This document shows, in pieces, positions 47,217 to 59,645 of a stretch of 64,000 bases of DNA. Both the position numbers and the translations under genes were made by a program. The stretch is taken from contig NC_086258.1 in NCBI RefSeq assembly GCF_021018805.1, positions 4,565,081-4,629,080 on the forward strand, written 5' to 3'. Origin of the DNA: Prinia subflava. Its lineage: Eukaryota; Chordata; Aves; Passeriformes; Cisticolidae. The notes below the pieces were generated by a model. It saw nothing but the letters and a program-made list of their open reading frames with translations. It did not search any database and had not been told where the DNA came from. Positions within the stretch are counted from its first letter, which is position 1, and every line of letters begins with the position of its first letter.

Positions 47217-47263
<47 letters not shown>

Positions 47264-47288
47264 AGAAGAAGAAGAAGAAGAAGAAGAA

Positions 47289-47335
<47 letters not shown>

Positions 47336-47363
47336 AGAGGAAGAGGAAGAAGAAGAAGAGGAA

Positions 47364-47398
<35 letters not shown>

Positions 47399-47446
47399 AG
47401 AAGGAGGAGGAGGAGGAGGAGGAGGAGGAGGAGGAGGAGGAGGAGG
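47097..47446 (+). repeat. (GAA)n/(GGA)n purine tract, 350 bp
   Basis: 47097-47402 is GAA repeats interrupted by single GAG triplets at irregular intervals; 47403-47446 is about 15 pure GGA triplets. The plus strand contains only purines throughout. GAA tracts of this size are known to form triplexes. The interruptions, densest toward the right end, should stabilise it. All-lysine, all-arginine, all-leucine and all-serine/phenylalanine frames across it are artefacts. Confidence 0.98.
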
Positions 47447-49735
47447 TCGTCAATGGAAAAAGCCTGCTTACAGCTGGATTCTCCTGAGGTCACCCATGGT
47501 GAGGGTGGGGGTATCAGGGGTCACACACTGGGTCCAAGCCTAATTTCCTGCCAGCTGAAGGATGTGTTTTAAAGGACAAGGTCTGGGCTGGCTCTCGTGT
47601 GTCTCTGGGCATTCAGGGACATTCATTCATGAAGTACAACAGGTCTGGGGTTGTTCAGCTCTGTGGATGCAGGGGTGAACAGGCTGTGCCCTGCCTGAGG
47701 AACAGCTGCACACACAGCTGGCTCCAGAGGGGTTCACTAACACCCCTGAGGAGGCAAGAGAAGGACTCTGCCCACCCTGCCCTTGTTTTATCCCTGTCTC
47801 TGTGGTTGTCACTGGGGTGAACGAAATGTTCACAATCAGTGGCAGGCAGAGAAGGACCAAACACACAGAGCACTGCCCACGCTTGTTGGTAGTTCACACT
47901 CACACTGTGGCTTTCAGACTGTGGGCTTAAAAAATAAATTCTCTGGTTTTTGAAAAAGCTGGGTTTTCTGTCTTGGCTCACATAATAGAGCAAGGAAATG
48001 CAGGCCCAGATTTTAACAGCCCTGCCACCAAGCTTTCTTGGCAAAGGAAAGGTCTCAGCTTCAATCCATAGGAATTTTTTGATAGTGTGACTCTCCTTTC
48101 TGCAAGATCTTGCAACTTCAGAAATTACTTTGGGGATGAAGTCAACATAAAAAGGGTTTCATCACTTTAGATGTCTCCAGAGCTGCTTAGATGCCACTGG
48201 TAGGAGCTTCTAACCCTTTGCTTGTCAGAGCTCCCTGCACCCTTTATCATGCTGAGAAACTGGGAGAGAATGGAGACACAGGGAGATCTCACTGTCCATG
48301 AGGAGCTGCAGGGCTGAATCATTGCAAGCAGCCAAGGAAACCAAAGTGACCAAAGTGCCACAAACACCTGCAGCTTCCCTTTCCCTCCCCAGACTCTGGG
48401 GCACAGTGCAGAGCCACCGAGGAGCTTTTCCTTCATGAGAAATGACTGGTGTCCCTCACATTGCAGACACCAGCAGAGGCCCCTCTCTGAGCCAGCCTGG
48501 CTGATGTTGAGTTTCTCACATCTTTCTGTGGACAAAGAGGAGTGCTTTGTTCTCTTTCTTTGCTGTGCATAGACACATCTGGAGCTGTTCCACCCTCTGC
48601 CTGTGTCCCTCCCCTTACTCTGGATGAAGATTCCCCTGCCACAGTGCCTGAGTGACACCAGCATGGGGCTGGCAGCACAAAAGGAGTCCCAGCAGTGCTG
48701 GGAGATGAGGGAAGGAGGAGCAGAGGGAGCCTGGATGAGCTGGTTGCAATACCAGGCCAAGCTGCTGAGGCTGCACTGGGACACAGGCACTGATCTGCTC
48801 TGTCTGTGAAGCACAACTCAGCATCTGAACTCTCACCAAATTCCCTGCAATTTACCCTACAAATTGTGGGTTTGATGGGACATCAAGGTCCCTGCCCCAC
48901 AATGAGCTTGTGAGGTCCTTCAGGCATTGAACGCTTCAGATTTCCCCTGTGGGACTCACTGTGACTCCACAGAGTGTTGCATGGCATCCCCACACCCCAG
49001 CAGATGTTTTTCACGTTAGGAAAAGAGTTTCAGTTCACCTCTGAACTTGTAAGGGAGGAAAACTAGAAAGTTCAGTGTTTTTCTCACTGTAATTGGCCCA
49101 GTGCCAGCACAGAGGAACCTGTTGGACCTTTTAGCTGCTCCTCAGAAATGTAGCTGGTTTCTATTGGGCAGCAAGCCAAAAAAACCCTCTTAAATCATTC
49201 TGTACATAAGAAAGAGCAGAGAGGTGCTCGGTGCTTTTTGGGGTGCCTTAGCAAGTGCTAAGAGGCTTCTCTGCACCGTGCAGGGCTTTTGTTCTTTTGT
49301 ATTGCATCATTTGTTATTTTCTCTTTAATTAAAACCCTTTGCTTTTCAAAGCACAGCCAGTCAGCCCTCTCAGAAATTATTCTGAGCCATTTCTGGGAGG
49401 TGCTGGTCACCCTCAGAGTGTGCTGAACCCTCGTGGGGCTGAAAACACCTGGCCTCACACAGGGATTCAATAACAGAGGTGTTGTTCCCTGCATCCCAGC
49501 TAATCAGGACTCCCTTCCTCATCAAGGGAGAGAAATAACACCCCCAGGGAGAGAAATAACACCCCCAGGGCAGGACTCCTCTGCCTGCTGCATGTGGTGC
49601 TCATGCACATCTTGGGGGGCAAGAAATCACCAGGAGAAATGTCCTGGAGGGCTGCTGAGATGAAGAGGAACCTGCACTTTGAAAGATTAAAGGTTAAGCC
49701 TGTGCCAGATTTTGACACTTACCCTACCCTTGCCC
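47447..49735. other. Unique non-coding sequence
   Basis: No gene recognised. It contains a perfect 21-bp tandem duplication, annotated separately. Confidence 0.5.
49525..49570 (+). repeat. 21-bp tandem repeat, 2 copies
   Basis: The unit starting AGGGAGAGAAATAACACC at 49525 is repeated perfectly at 49546, followed by AGGG. Confidence 0.93.
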
Positions 49736-50525
49736 CTGAGTCTATCTCAGAAGGTATCTGAATTTCTGAATCCCTCTCATAATTAATTCATAGTTAATCT
49801 TGAATAGGTGTGATTTTAATAATCATTCAGCACATCTAATACTGCAGAATTGCCGCACCATTGAACTTGAAATTACACGAAATGAGACAGCTATTTAAAT
49901 AATGGCCTCTTCTGAGCTGGGCTGTTTGGGTTTCTGCTGCAGAGATGTCCAGGAGCTCCCAGGTGCTGTCAGGATGTTGCACCATTTCTGCAGCCCTGTA
50001 GAGAAGTCATTAATATATTTTAGTGACATGATCTACCTGGGAAGCTGCTTGCCTGTTTTTCTGTAGTTTCACAAATGATCATAAGAAAGCTTCTATTCAT
50101 TGCCTGCTGCTTTCTCTTGTAGAATTAAAAAATGTTTTAGAGGCTGCTCTTTGTATTTATTCATCAGCGGTAATGGAGTAAAATACTGAGTTTTAAGTGA
50201 CTTTGTACATTAGTGGTCATCTCATTTAGCTGTAGTTCCCCCAGAAATCTTTTTTAATGGAACTTTGTTCTCCTGGACATGTAAACAATGTGCATTAACT
50301 CAGACATTGAATGTGTCATGCAAAATACTTTTGGTGTAGATTTACTCGTTTAACTGAATACAAGCCTGCAACAAATGTTCTGCTCTCCAAATTTGTTTGA
50401 ACTTCTCGCTATTGAAATGGCTGAAGGATTGCAATGAGTAAATACGTGGAGATTTAATACAATCTATGATTGGAGGAAGGATCTTTAAAGTGACTTAATG
50501 ACTGAGAAAATGACTAATCATGACT
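49736..50525. promoter_or_regulatory. Candidate long conserved non-coding block
   Basis: About 790 bp free of repeats and dense in developmental-factor-like sites: CATAATTAATTCATAG, TTTTAATAATCATTC, GAAGTCATTAATATATTT, AAATGATCATAAG, TATTTATTCATCAGCGG and GACTAATCATGACTG. CpGs survive in AT-rich surroundings (TTGCCGCACC, AAATACGTGG). This composition is characteristic of deeply conserved vertebrate enhancers. Alignment to other genomes is needed to establish conservation. Confidence 0.4.
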
Positions 50526-53515
50526 GATAACCAAGCAGTACATCTGGGAACACAGAGATATTCAGGTCTTTTGTCTGATGTTGCAGCCATACCTGAGCAC
50601 CGTGAGAAATAAGAAAACTCTGATTTTTCTTTTTGTTTTTTTTTTTTTTTTTCCCATACAAGTCATATAAATGTTCATAGGAACTGGAGGATGAGCAAAG
50701 ACACAAAATTTAGGAGTGTCCTTAGGATGATTTTGCTGCAGTTGCCTATAGGAGTTCAGTGCCATTTATCAATGGAGATAGATGGCCTAATCAATTTTAA
50801 TTTAAAAGCCTCCTATATTGGATGTTCCAGACATCTTATTTGCTACAATGCCAGGCAGAAGAACCCCTTTTTCTTATGGCTCTAGTGATTTATTCCAGCA
50901 CACTTTCCCATGGGATTTATGCATTGGTATTTTCATCCACATCATTAAATTCACCCTCTTGCCTTTTTATTTCCTGTTTCAGTTTTCTGCCATCAAATCC
51001 ATCCATTGGCCTGTGCTCACTGTAGGTTTTGGGTTCCTCTCTGGAAGGTTTGGTGGGGAAATGATGCAAAGCAGCAGGAAACACCAACTCTACAACCAGA
51101 AATGTCATGTGTGCAGGGAGGAGGATTATCAGGATTAACCAGATGGAACAGGCAATTTCCAGCCCAACCATACATACAACCCACAGGAGGTGTCCAAAAG
51201 TGAAAAGAGCTCCCAGCGCTGTCAGACAAGGTTACAGATCATTGGGAAGAGGTTCTAATTAAGGAGGGAGCCTCCCAGTCCTACATCTTTACAAAATTTT
51301 GTGTGTTTCAGTTTGCAAGTAGACACAAGAAGGGTCAGTCCAGACCACTCTGAAAGGGAACTGGCAAAAAATATTAGATGGGAAAAATCCTGGGTATGGG
51401 CTAGGAAAATTCACTAAGAAGAAGACAGTTCTGTGTGGTGGCTGAGTCGTCCAGCAGTGCAAACATTTAATACCCTGTATTTGGGTATGGTTTAAATGTA
51501 ATTTGATGTGGTGCCTTCTGGGCCACTGATTCTCATGGCCACCCATTCTTTGGGCAATTGATTGCTGTAGATCATTTAAAGCATGCTTTCTAAAAGGACC
51601 TGCCATGCTCAGGACTCTTAAAAGTGATGCCATGCAGCCAAGGGAGAGGAATTGTGATGTTATTCAGGAAAACAGCACAGCTCAGTCACATGTGGGATTT
51701 GCCCACCTCACAATCAAAAAGTTGCTTTATTTTCTGTTAAATTCAGACACCAGGTAATTTGGAAACCATTAGCATCTCCATGGCAGAATTAGGATTCGTT
51801 ACACAAAAGGCTGTGGCTCGAAGAGGCAGAGTTTCTGTCTTTTCTCCACATGGCTCCTGTGCTGGACAGCAGGAATAACCCTGTCCCTACAGCCCAGCTA
51901 TCAGAATAATCACCTTGCAGGGGCTCTGCAGGACCCAGGACAAACAAAAAGATCCATGATTCACTTCAGGACTTTGGTTTTACTCATGCCCAATGCAGCT
52001 TCTGATCGTGTTTTATCCTTAAGGCCAGAAAACCCCACAAAGGTGGCATTTTTGAGATCTCCATCAGGGTCTGACTGCTATGGACACACTCACAGGACCC
52101 CTCTCCCCACCTGGGGGTACCCACCCATGCCCTGGGCCCTTGTGTGGTTCTGGGTCAGCGATGTCTCCCTGAGGGGAAGACTCTGCTATTGAGTGTGGGG
52201 TTATGGCAGCAGCAGGAGAAACAGCACAGGGGAGAGCCCTGACTTAGAATTTCACCCCCTATCCCACCATCCCTGATCCCCTGTGTGAGCAGCCAAGGGG
52301 CTTTTCTGATTCCAGTCCTGACCTGATGAGCAGAGGGAAGCATTGGGTTTTATAGTCCTGTTGAACATAAACATTGATTTTTAAGGCCTAATCGTCTGCT
52401 GCAGCTGAACGACATCCAAGAATTTTTTATTATTATTTTTGTGGCTGGAATTGATCAGCTGGAGAAGGGAGGAATAAAGAGGAAGCAGAGAAACAGCTGC
52501 AACTTAGGGGTTTTTTTGTGCTGCCCAGGCAAGGATGCTGCAGCTCTGTCACTCACACAGCCCCCACTCGCTGGGATGTGCTGCTGAATGAGCCCTTGTC
52601 AGCTGCCACCCCCTGCCCTCCTCACTGCCTGCCTCCCTCACAGCTCCGATTTCCCTTCCTCATAAATATTCACACCACACAGCCAGCGGAAGACTTTGTT
52701 TTTTCCTTAATTTCCATATTTAGCACGACATCACAAGTGCTTCAGAGATGGGTTCAGCAGGGGCTGTGCATCCAGGGAAGAGGACAAGAGGGAGGAAGGT
52801 GTCTGTGCTGGGTGCAGCTGGGGGAGAGGGGACAGGAGCAGCAGCAGTGAGGGACATGGGGAACAAGGTGAGGAGCATGAAGGAGGCAAAGAGCAGAGCT
52901 GGGGATTAACTCGCTCCAACAATCACAGCAAAATGAAGCTGTTCCCATTCATAACCCAGGCAATCCATGTGCTCATCAGGAGGTTTTCATAAGTGATTAA
53001 TGGTTAATTTGTTAAAATTCAATGAAATCTTGTTTCCTCTCTTTAAATTAGAATTCAGGGAGAGAGGGAGAGAGAGACGGTCCCAGCCATCCCCTGCTGC
53101 TTCTCGACAGAATATAATTCATCTGCCAGAAATGGCTATTGCTTTCAAAGGATTACAAATAAAATAGAAACATAGCCTGGGGCAACAGCCACAGAGCTCT
53201 GGAAGGCTCAGCCCTGTCAAAGGGGCAGAGGGAAGATCTGGAACCCCTGAGTGCCTTGGCAGGCAGCCTTTGGAATAAAGCCAGGATCAGCGTGGTTGAA
53301 CCAGGAGCAGTTTGGCCCTACTCTGAATTCCAGTCTGCTGCCATGGGGCAGCCTCTCTGTTCTCTATCCACATTACACTGAGGAAGGCCCAGGATGAGGC
53401 ACCAGCACTGAAAATCACTGGGTGTGATTTCCATGCTCTGCTTGGGGTGGATGGGGGACAGGGAACAAGCATTTCATGGCAGGGACACTTTGGAGACCGG
53501 GCCACTTTTTGTTCT
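50526..53515. other. Unique non-coding sequence
   Basis: No gene recognised. A run of about 18 T lies at 50635-50653. AT-rich enhancer-like motifs (CCTCATAAATATTCACACC, CCATATTTAGCACGACATC) occur near 52660-52735. A GA-rich patch lies at 53058-53080. Confidence 0.5.
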
Positions 53516-53700
53516 TTCCTGCTTTATTTCATTAGTGTGGCATTTTACTGATGGTATGCAAGCACTGCTTATACAGAGAAAAAATATATATAATTGGTTG
53601 TGAGCCATTACGGCGACAACCCCGCTCCAGCTGTCAGACTAATTTGCTTCTCTATAAAATCATTATCCTCATGAGATATCTCAGTGTATCTCAAGCCACT
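53516..53700. promoter_or_regulatory. Candidate conserved non-coding element with retained CpGs
   Basis: Within AT-rich DNA, CCATTACGGCGACAACCCCG (about 53607-53626) keeps three CpGs. It is flanked by TATATATAATTGG at the left and CAGACTAATTTGC and AAAATCATTATCC at the right. Its repeat-free, mixed composition suggests constraint. Confidence 0.35.
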
Positions 53701-54355
53701 GGATCTGACATCAGATGTTGTGTTCCAAACCACAGACTCTTCCCTGATTTGCCTGACACTGTCAAAGATTCATGGTTCCCATTGATAGGAAGGGATTGAG
53801 TAAAGATTACTCCAGTGATGGGTATTGAAACACATAACTCAGTGCTGCTGGACTGGCTCTGAGACAGACACCCAGGCTGGAGAGAAACAGTAAATTCTCC
53901 AAATCCCATGGTGGATGTTCCAGTAATTAATTAATACTTTAAAGAAAAAAAAAATCCACTCAATTCATTTCTGTGTCAGTTACCAGCTGTGTGAAGTTTT
54001 TTTTGCTAGACTGAAAAAGACTCTTTTACTGATTTTTCTGAGCATAAGTGGAAGGTCTTTTTTGCCTTATTTTGAAAATATCTTTGTTCTAAGTTTAAAA
54101 GAAATGTGAGGGTTTTTTTCAGGTTTTGTTCTGTGATTCTGTTAAGTATACAGAGAATTTAATTGTTTCTATTTGATTTTTAAGCTGAAACAGCAATGGA
54201 AACGCCTAGTGATCTTTTAAGATTCTCCCTTTTCTCCAGGGAACAAATTCAGCTACTAATTTATACCAACTTCTTTTTCCTAAACTGAAACCTGTTTATC
54301 TGAAAACTCTCAGCACACTCCATTAGAAGTTCTGTTCTCTATCCTCCTTAGGGAA
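53701..54355. other. Unique AT-rich sequence
   Basis: T- and A-runs (A10 near 53945, T9 near 53997) and no supported gene. Confidence 0.5.
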
Positions 54356-54725
54356 AAATCATGGAAAAAAGCTTTAAGCCATTCCTCCTTTTCACATGGC
54401 ACCTCCAATTTGAGTTACCTGGCTGCTTCTCCCCACCGCGTAATTGGTCAAAAATGAAATTGTTTCCAACCAAAAGTATAAACGTAAGACACTTCTGTTT
54501 CATGAAAAATACAAAAAAAATCAGTTCGTTTGGTAAGCAACACAGAAAATTACTGCAGTGACTCCGAGGCCTATTTATGTGCTATAGGTAACTTATACAG
54601 AACAGCAGTATTGCACTCTAAGTTTTTCTGCCATGGAGAACACTGCTTTTAATTATGGTGGAAGAAGCATTCTCATTCTATCCCCTAATTATAAATGATT
54701 AAAACATTTTCTATGAAAATACTCT
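54356..54725. promoter_or_regulatory. Candidate conserved non-coding element
   Basis: Repeat-free block with CACCGCGTAATTGG, AAACGTAAGAC, TCAGTTCGTTTGG, TTTTAATTATGG and CCCCTAATTATAAATG. Isolated CpGs sit in AT-rich sequence alongside homeodomain cores. Motif-based only. Confidence 0.3.
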
Positions 54726-57700
54726 TACAAGTAAAATTTTACAAGATCCTTCCCAGAAAATGATGAGATTTTGCTTTTTGATTTTTTTTTGTAGGGGAAG
54801 AAACCCTCTTCTTAATAAGTATGTGGGTATTTGGCCACTTTGAGGTTAGCTCTGTGTGAAATGAAAAGCTGAATTTATTCGGGCATTGAAACACTCTTGT
54901 GATGTTTTGTGGGGTTTTTTATTGGTAACTGAGAACACTGCCTGATTTTCATACCCTTAATGGCTTAAGATACACTTGTCTTTTCTTTTATGCAGTACTA
55001 TTGCTGTAGAAAGGGCCAAGGCTTTGATTTAGCACAATTTTTTTGACAATGATGCACTTCCACGACAAGAAAAGGTGAAAAAAACAGATCCCAGATTTTC
55101 TGACTGCAGAAATACAGCCTGAAAGTGTTGCTCTCCCAACCCACACATGTCCTGCTGCCTTGCATCAGGATTCCCTGCCCTGTTATATCCTGTAATCACA
55201 TCCCCCCAATTTTTCCTGCCTGTAATTTTGCTGTTTCTGCTGTGACCTGTGACAAGAGGTTCCAATCAAGATCGAGACCCCACTGTGCCAGACACAACAC
55301 AAAACCTTGTAGGACCCAGTCCTAGTCCCCAAAAACAGAGCCAGGAGGCAACCAAAGGTGCAGACACATTGTGACTCTTTTATATTTTTGGTTTTGGCAG
55401 GAAACAAGCAAACCATTAACCCTGTAAGTTCCACCTCTCTCTGCTGCTGTGGCACTCTGAATTCCATCTGTGTGTTGCACTGAATCCCATGGGTGTGAGA
55501 GGCAATACAACAGCCAGAAAGGGAGAATGTGGGTGCTCAGCACTGGCATTCTGTTATTTGAGTCACGATGTGTTTGGTCTCTGAACTGGGATGCAGAGAC
55601 CTAAAACTTCCAAGCTTAAAAATGTAGAGCCTTCATTTTGTGAAATGTTCTGCCTTTTTTGTGTTTACAGTATCCACCTCAACTCCTCATTTAAATAAAT
55701 GCTTGTGCTTTGTGATTTCTCCTTATCTCTTCCTTACAGTGTTAATAAAAATTGAACATCCTTCTGCTGTTCTGCAGGTTCCATGGCATCAGCTTGCTAG
55801 AAATGACATTTCCTGACTGTTGTTCTTTAGGATTCCCAGGCATCTTGTGGTACCTGTAAACCCCATGATTAAAGGTGCCCACCTGAACAAGAGGAATGTG
55901 GAGGGATTCTCCAGAAAGGAGCACAGCAAGGAAATGTCAGAGCAATGGATGGCACACAAGAATTTTCCTCCCAGTTCCTTTAAGACAATATCCCCACTGA
56001 GAAGTGATACACTCTGTCTGATACTCAGCTCACTCAAGCTGTCACAGAGCCAGGGAATTCATTTGAGTTATGTTGATTCACACCAACACAGCAGCCAGTC
56101 CATCATAGTTACTCAAATTTAAATATTTTTCCCCTTCTTTGACTTAATCAGAGTTGTTTTCCCCCTGGAGCACCAATAATGAAATATTTGATGTATTTAT
56201 TTATTGCAAATTCTCACTTTAATCAAGTGATTCTTCAGTGGACCTCATTTAGCCTTGAAGTAATTGTTTTACTGATGTTTCAGCATAAAGAGATTGGACA
56301 TTTCCTGATTAATAAGTTTCAAAACATATTGTCTGGAACATGCAAGCAGAGCATCACTCTTAAAAATATGGTCACATGGATGCCACAGTCCGTGGGCTGT
56401 GGAGCTGATGTAAGCTTTCCAGTGGAGCCAGAATTAAAATCTCCCTCATTTTTCTCCTGTTTGTAGCAGGAGCCACCTGGTATTACAGCAGAGGTGGATT
56501 GCCAGTGAGAATGCTCCTAATGAGTTTTCCACTCATTAATATTTGCATTATTCAACTCAATGACAACAAGGTTAGAGGCCTCCCACTGGCTGTTGCAACA
56601 ATTGGGGTTGATTGACGAGTTTTGGAGAACAGTGAGAAGAGAAGGAGATGAGAGAAGGAGTGTCCAGCCCTTGGAAATATCAGCTGGGGGAGAAGGGGGC
56701 AGAGATCATTTCAGTGTGGGACACAAGTGCCCCAGGAGGGTTGCAAGGGGTGAATTAGAGGCTGTGTCTTTGTTCACAATGTAACTGTGATTCTTCCTGG
56801 CCGAGGTTAGGAAATTTAAATAAATCAAGAGCCATAAAAGAGGACTGAGGCATTCTGGTGCCACAGAATTGCACCAGAGAATCATGAAGGAGGGGCTCCA
56901 GGGGATTCTATGTGCACATAAAACAAGGAGCCTTCCCAAAGTCCTTCTCTGCCATCACAGTGCCAAGCTGGGCAGGTATTTAAACAAACACACTTTTGCC
57001 CAACATTGTGTTTTCTACAAACTCCTGCAAGGGTGCAGGCAACCTTCAAAGGCATCTCCATCCTTTGAGACGGGAGGGAAGAGGAGCAGAATATTGCCAT
57101 TCCTGTGATCTTCCCTTTTAGATTTTTGGGACTGCTCAAAATGACTGTGTAGAGGAGAACATCAAAGGAAAGCCAAGTTTTGCCTTTATGGTTGATTTTT
57201 TTGGGAGGTTTCCTTTGGCAGTTTGATGATCTCCAAGAAAAACTCATTAGAAGTTTTCTCTTTGGTCTGTTTCTGCTGAAAGTCCTGACCTTTTCTCATT
57301 TGCTATAAATTTAGTTTTGCGGCAGGCTCTGTAAGACAGTGAGTCATGGCCAAATGGCTCCACCACCAAATCCACAAACCATTGGGAGAAGAAGGTGTAG
57401 CCCTCCCAGGAAGTGTTTTAGCAGGGAACTGGGCTCTAGCAATTTTGGTAATGTCTAGACAAAGCCAGATCATCTGGCAGTGTCCAATAACTCTGACTTC
57501 CTTTATGTAAGGACACATGTGTCAGCCTCATCTTTCCTCAGCTGAATCACTCTTTTCACAGCTCTTAGAGCAGCCTGATAAGGCAAAACTGATGTGTCAT
57601 GTGGCCAAAGTTTGCATTGGAGCAGCAGTTCTGTTCCCTGTTCCCAGCCCCTCTCCCACTCAGGCAGAACAGAGCCCGTGCTCCATTAATTTTTGTTGCT

Positions 57701-58820
57701 TGTCACTCTTATCTGTCCCAAGGCACTGCAGACAGCAACAGGAACAAACACTAAAGCTAAAATCCCACATGGTCGTGCTCAGAGGCTCTGCCCTGCAGAG
57801 AGGGAGGGGAGTGTGCTTGCCTCATTCAGGCTGGGTATTTTGCTGATGGGAGTTCCTCTCTCCTGTGATTGCTTTTCCACCCATCAGGACGCACCTTTAG
57901 CTCCTCCAGACTTTGAACCTTTCCTGGCTGCCTCACTGCTTTGTGATGCCTGCAGAAATTAGTAAGGGATAACAAAACGCTGCTAAAATCCCCACTTTGC
58001 CTAGCCTCACCTCCACTGTCCCACTGCTTCCAGGAAGGGATGGATGTGAAAGTGTTGGAAGTGTTACAAGCTGGGGAGCTGAGGAACACAAGCTGGTTGC
58101 TGTCAGCATTCTTATCTGAGCAGAGAGGGCTCAGGCTGACACACACACCACGACCAGCCCTCAGATCTCCAAGAGCAAAGCACAGAGCCCAGCACTTCCT
58201 GCCAGTCTCTTAAGCAGCAGGGGAATAGAAAGGACACGGAGAGGTCAATCTTTGCTCAGCTCAAGGAATAATACATGTAAAGATGAAGGAGCTCATTTCT
58301 GCCTTCAAACCACAAGGACACGACTGATGCCACCTGAGAAGAGAGCAGCAAAGGCCCAGCAATGCCAGGAAGACTCTCTGGCTGAGACAGAAGAGCCTTT
58401 GAGTGCATTTCTTCTGCAAGTCTGGCCAAAGCTCAGGGAAAGAAGATAAGAGCCCCATCAGCTCAGATGTGACCAGTCTGCAGCCGCAGCCAGTCCACGA
58501 CAGCACTTCACTGAGGGAAAGAGAAGTAGATAAAGGCCGTAGAGATTTCAGACCATTATCTCTGCTACACAGGGGCTGTTCCTAAGCCAGAGCAGAGCTT
58601 TTTGCCAGCACATGAGCTTTTAAAAGCAGGAAAATTTACTTGTACAAGAGGTTGTGCCTTCCAGTCATGTCTTAGTGCTGTTATCCCAGCTGGTCCCAAA
58701 TCACTGGAAAGTTTTGGTGGTCGGGGAAAGAAAGCAGGGGATCTCCTGAGCCTGTGCAGCTGGGTCACTGTGGGCATGAGCTGCAGCCTGTCTTGGTTCC
58801 TGGTACCATTAAAACCAGGG
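54726..58820. other. Unique non-coding sequence
   Basis: About 4 kb with no supported gene or element. 56500-56570 has enhancer-like AT motifs (CTAATGAGTTTTCCACTC, TTAATATTTGCATTATTC). Open frames to about 120 codons overlap on both strands without domains. Confidence 0.5.
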
Positions 58821-58821
58821 A

Positions 58822-58856
58822 TTCATAGAATATACAAGGTTGGAAGGGACTCCAAC
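58822..58856 (-). mobile_element. CR1 LINE, short 3' end remnant, minus strand
   Basis: ATTCATAGAATATACAAGG and TTGGAAGGGACTCC resemble the complement of a CR1 terminus. Only about 35 bp is recognisable, so a chance match is possible. Confidence 0.5.
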
Positions 58857-59475
58857 CTGACTCACTGTGTACCTGCACTGTGCGTTAGAAACACATGGGA
58901 GCTTTCACCAAGTCTCTGAATTCCATTTCACTGAAAACTCTTTGATTCAATCCAAAAACACCTGTTCCTGGCATTGCAGGTCTCTGCAAACACAGCTCAC
59001 CCTGAGAGCTCGCAGTTTACTTGGTTTAGCCTGGCTCTGCTCCACAGAGGGAGCCAAAGGAGGACCTGCCTTTCCATTGGGGATGTGACTCAGGCTGTTT
59101 GGGCTGCAATCATTCATTTATTTTCAGCTCATTCGGGCCATGGGGGTGACCAGGATCCCTTTGCTGGTGTCACAGGCACAGCACCCTGGGAGGGGACTCG
59201 TGCTGTTCATGACTCCCCAGTGCTGCTGCAGCATGGGCTGGAGGAAGTCATCACCACATGGGTCCAAGCTAATGTGGGTTATCATCCAGCAAAGAGAGAG
59301 ACCTTTTAGATACAACTGCAAAATCCACTGTGTGCCAGCAGATACAATAGATGAGAAAAGCGTGGGGAGGGGCGGGGGGAAATAAGTGAGAGCATACAAA
59401 TTAAAGAGCAGCATTTGAAATCTAATCATATATTCCCTCAATTTACTCACCACCCCTGCAGAGCTGTGCTGCTTT
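58857..59475. other. Unique non-coding sequence
   Basis: No gene or element recognised. Confidence 0.5.
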
Positions 59476-59645
59476 ATTAGGTTTCTATTCCGTATTCTTT
59501 TTTAAAGTGACATTTACAATAATTTACAGTACTAACATGAAACCCCATTGAAAAGCTGAGAGTTTTCGTAACTTTTTATTTTTCAGCAGCTGTCGCTGGG
59601 TTTCCAACCAATTAATAAGGAGTCTTTAGTTTTATTTCATGTCTG
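59476..59645. promoter_or_regulatory. Candidate conserved non-coding element
   Basis: Repeat-free AT-rich block with TATTCCGTATTC, TTACAATAATTTACAG, GAGTTTTCGTAAC and ACCAATTAATAAGG. CpGs are retained singly. Enhancer-like by composition only. Confidence 0.28.

Noticed and set aside
46984..47572. Poly-Lys, poly-Arg, poly-Leu and poly-Phe/Ser frames
   Set aside because: Direct translation of the GAA/GGA tract; no coding flank.
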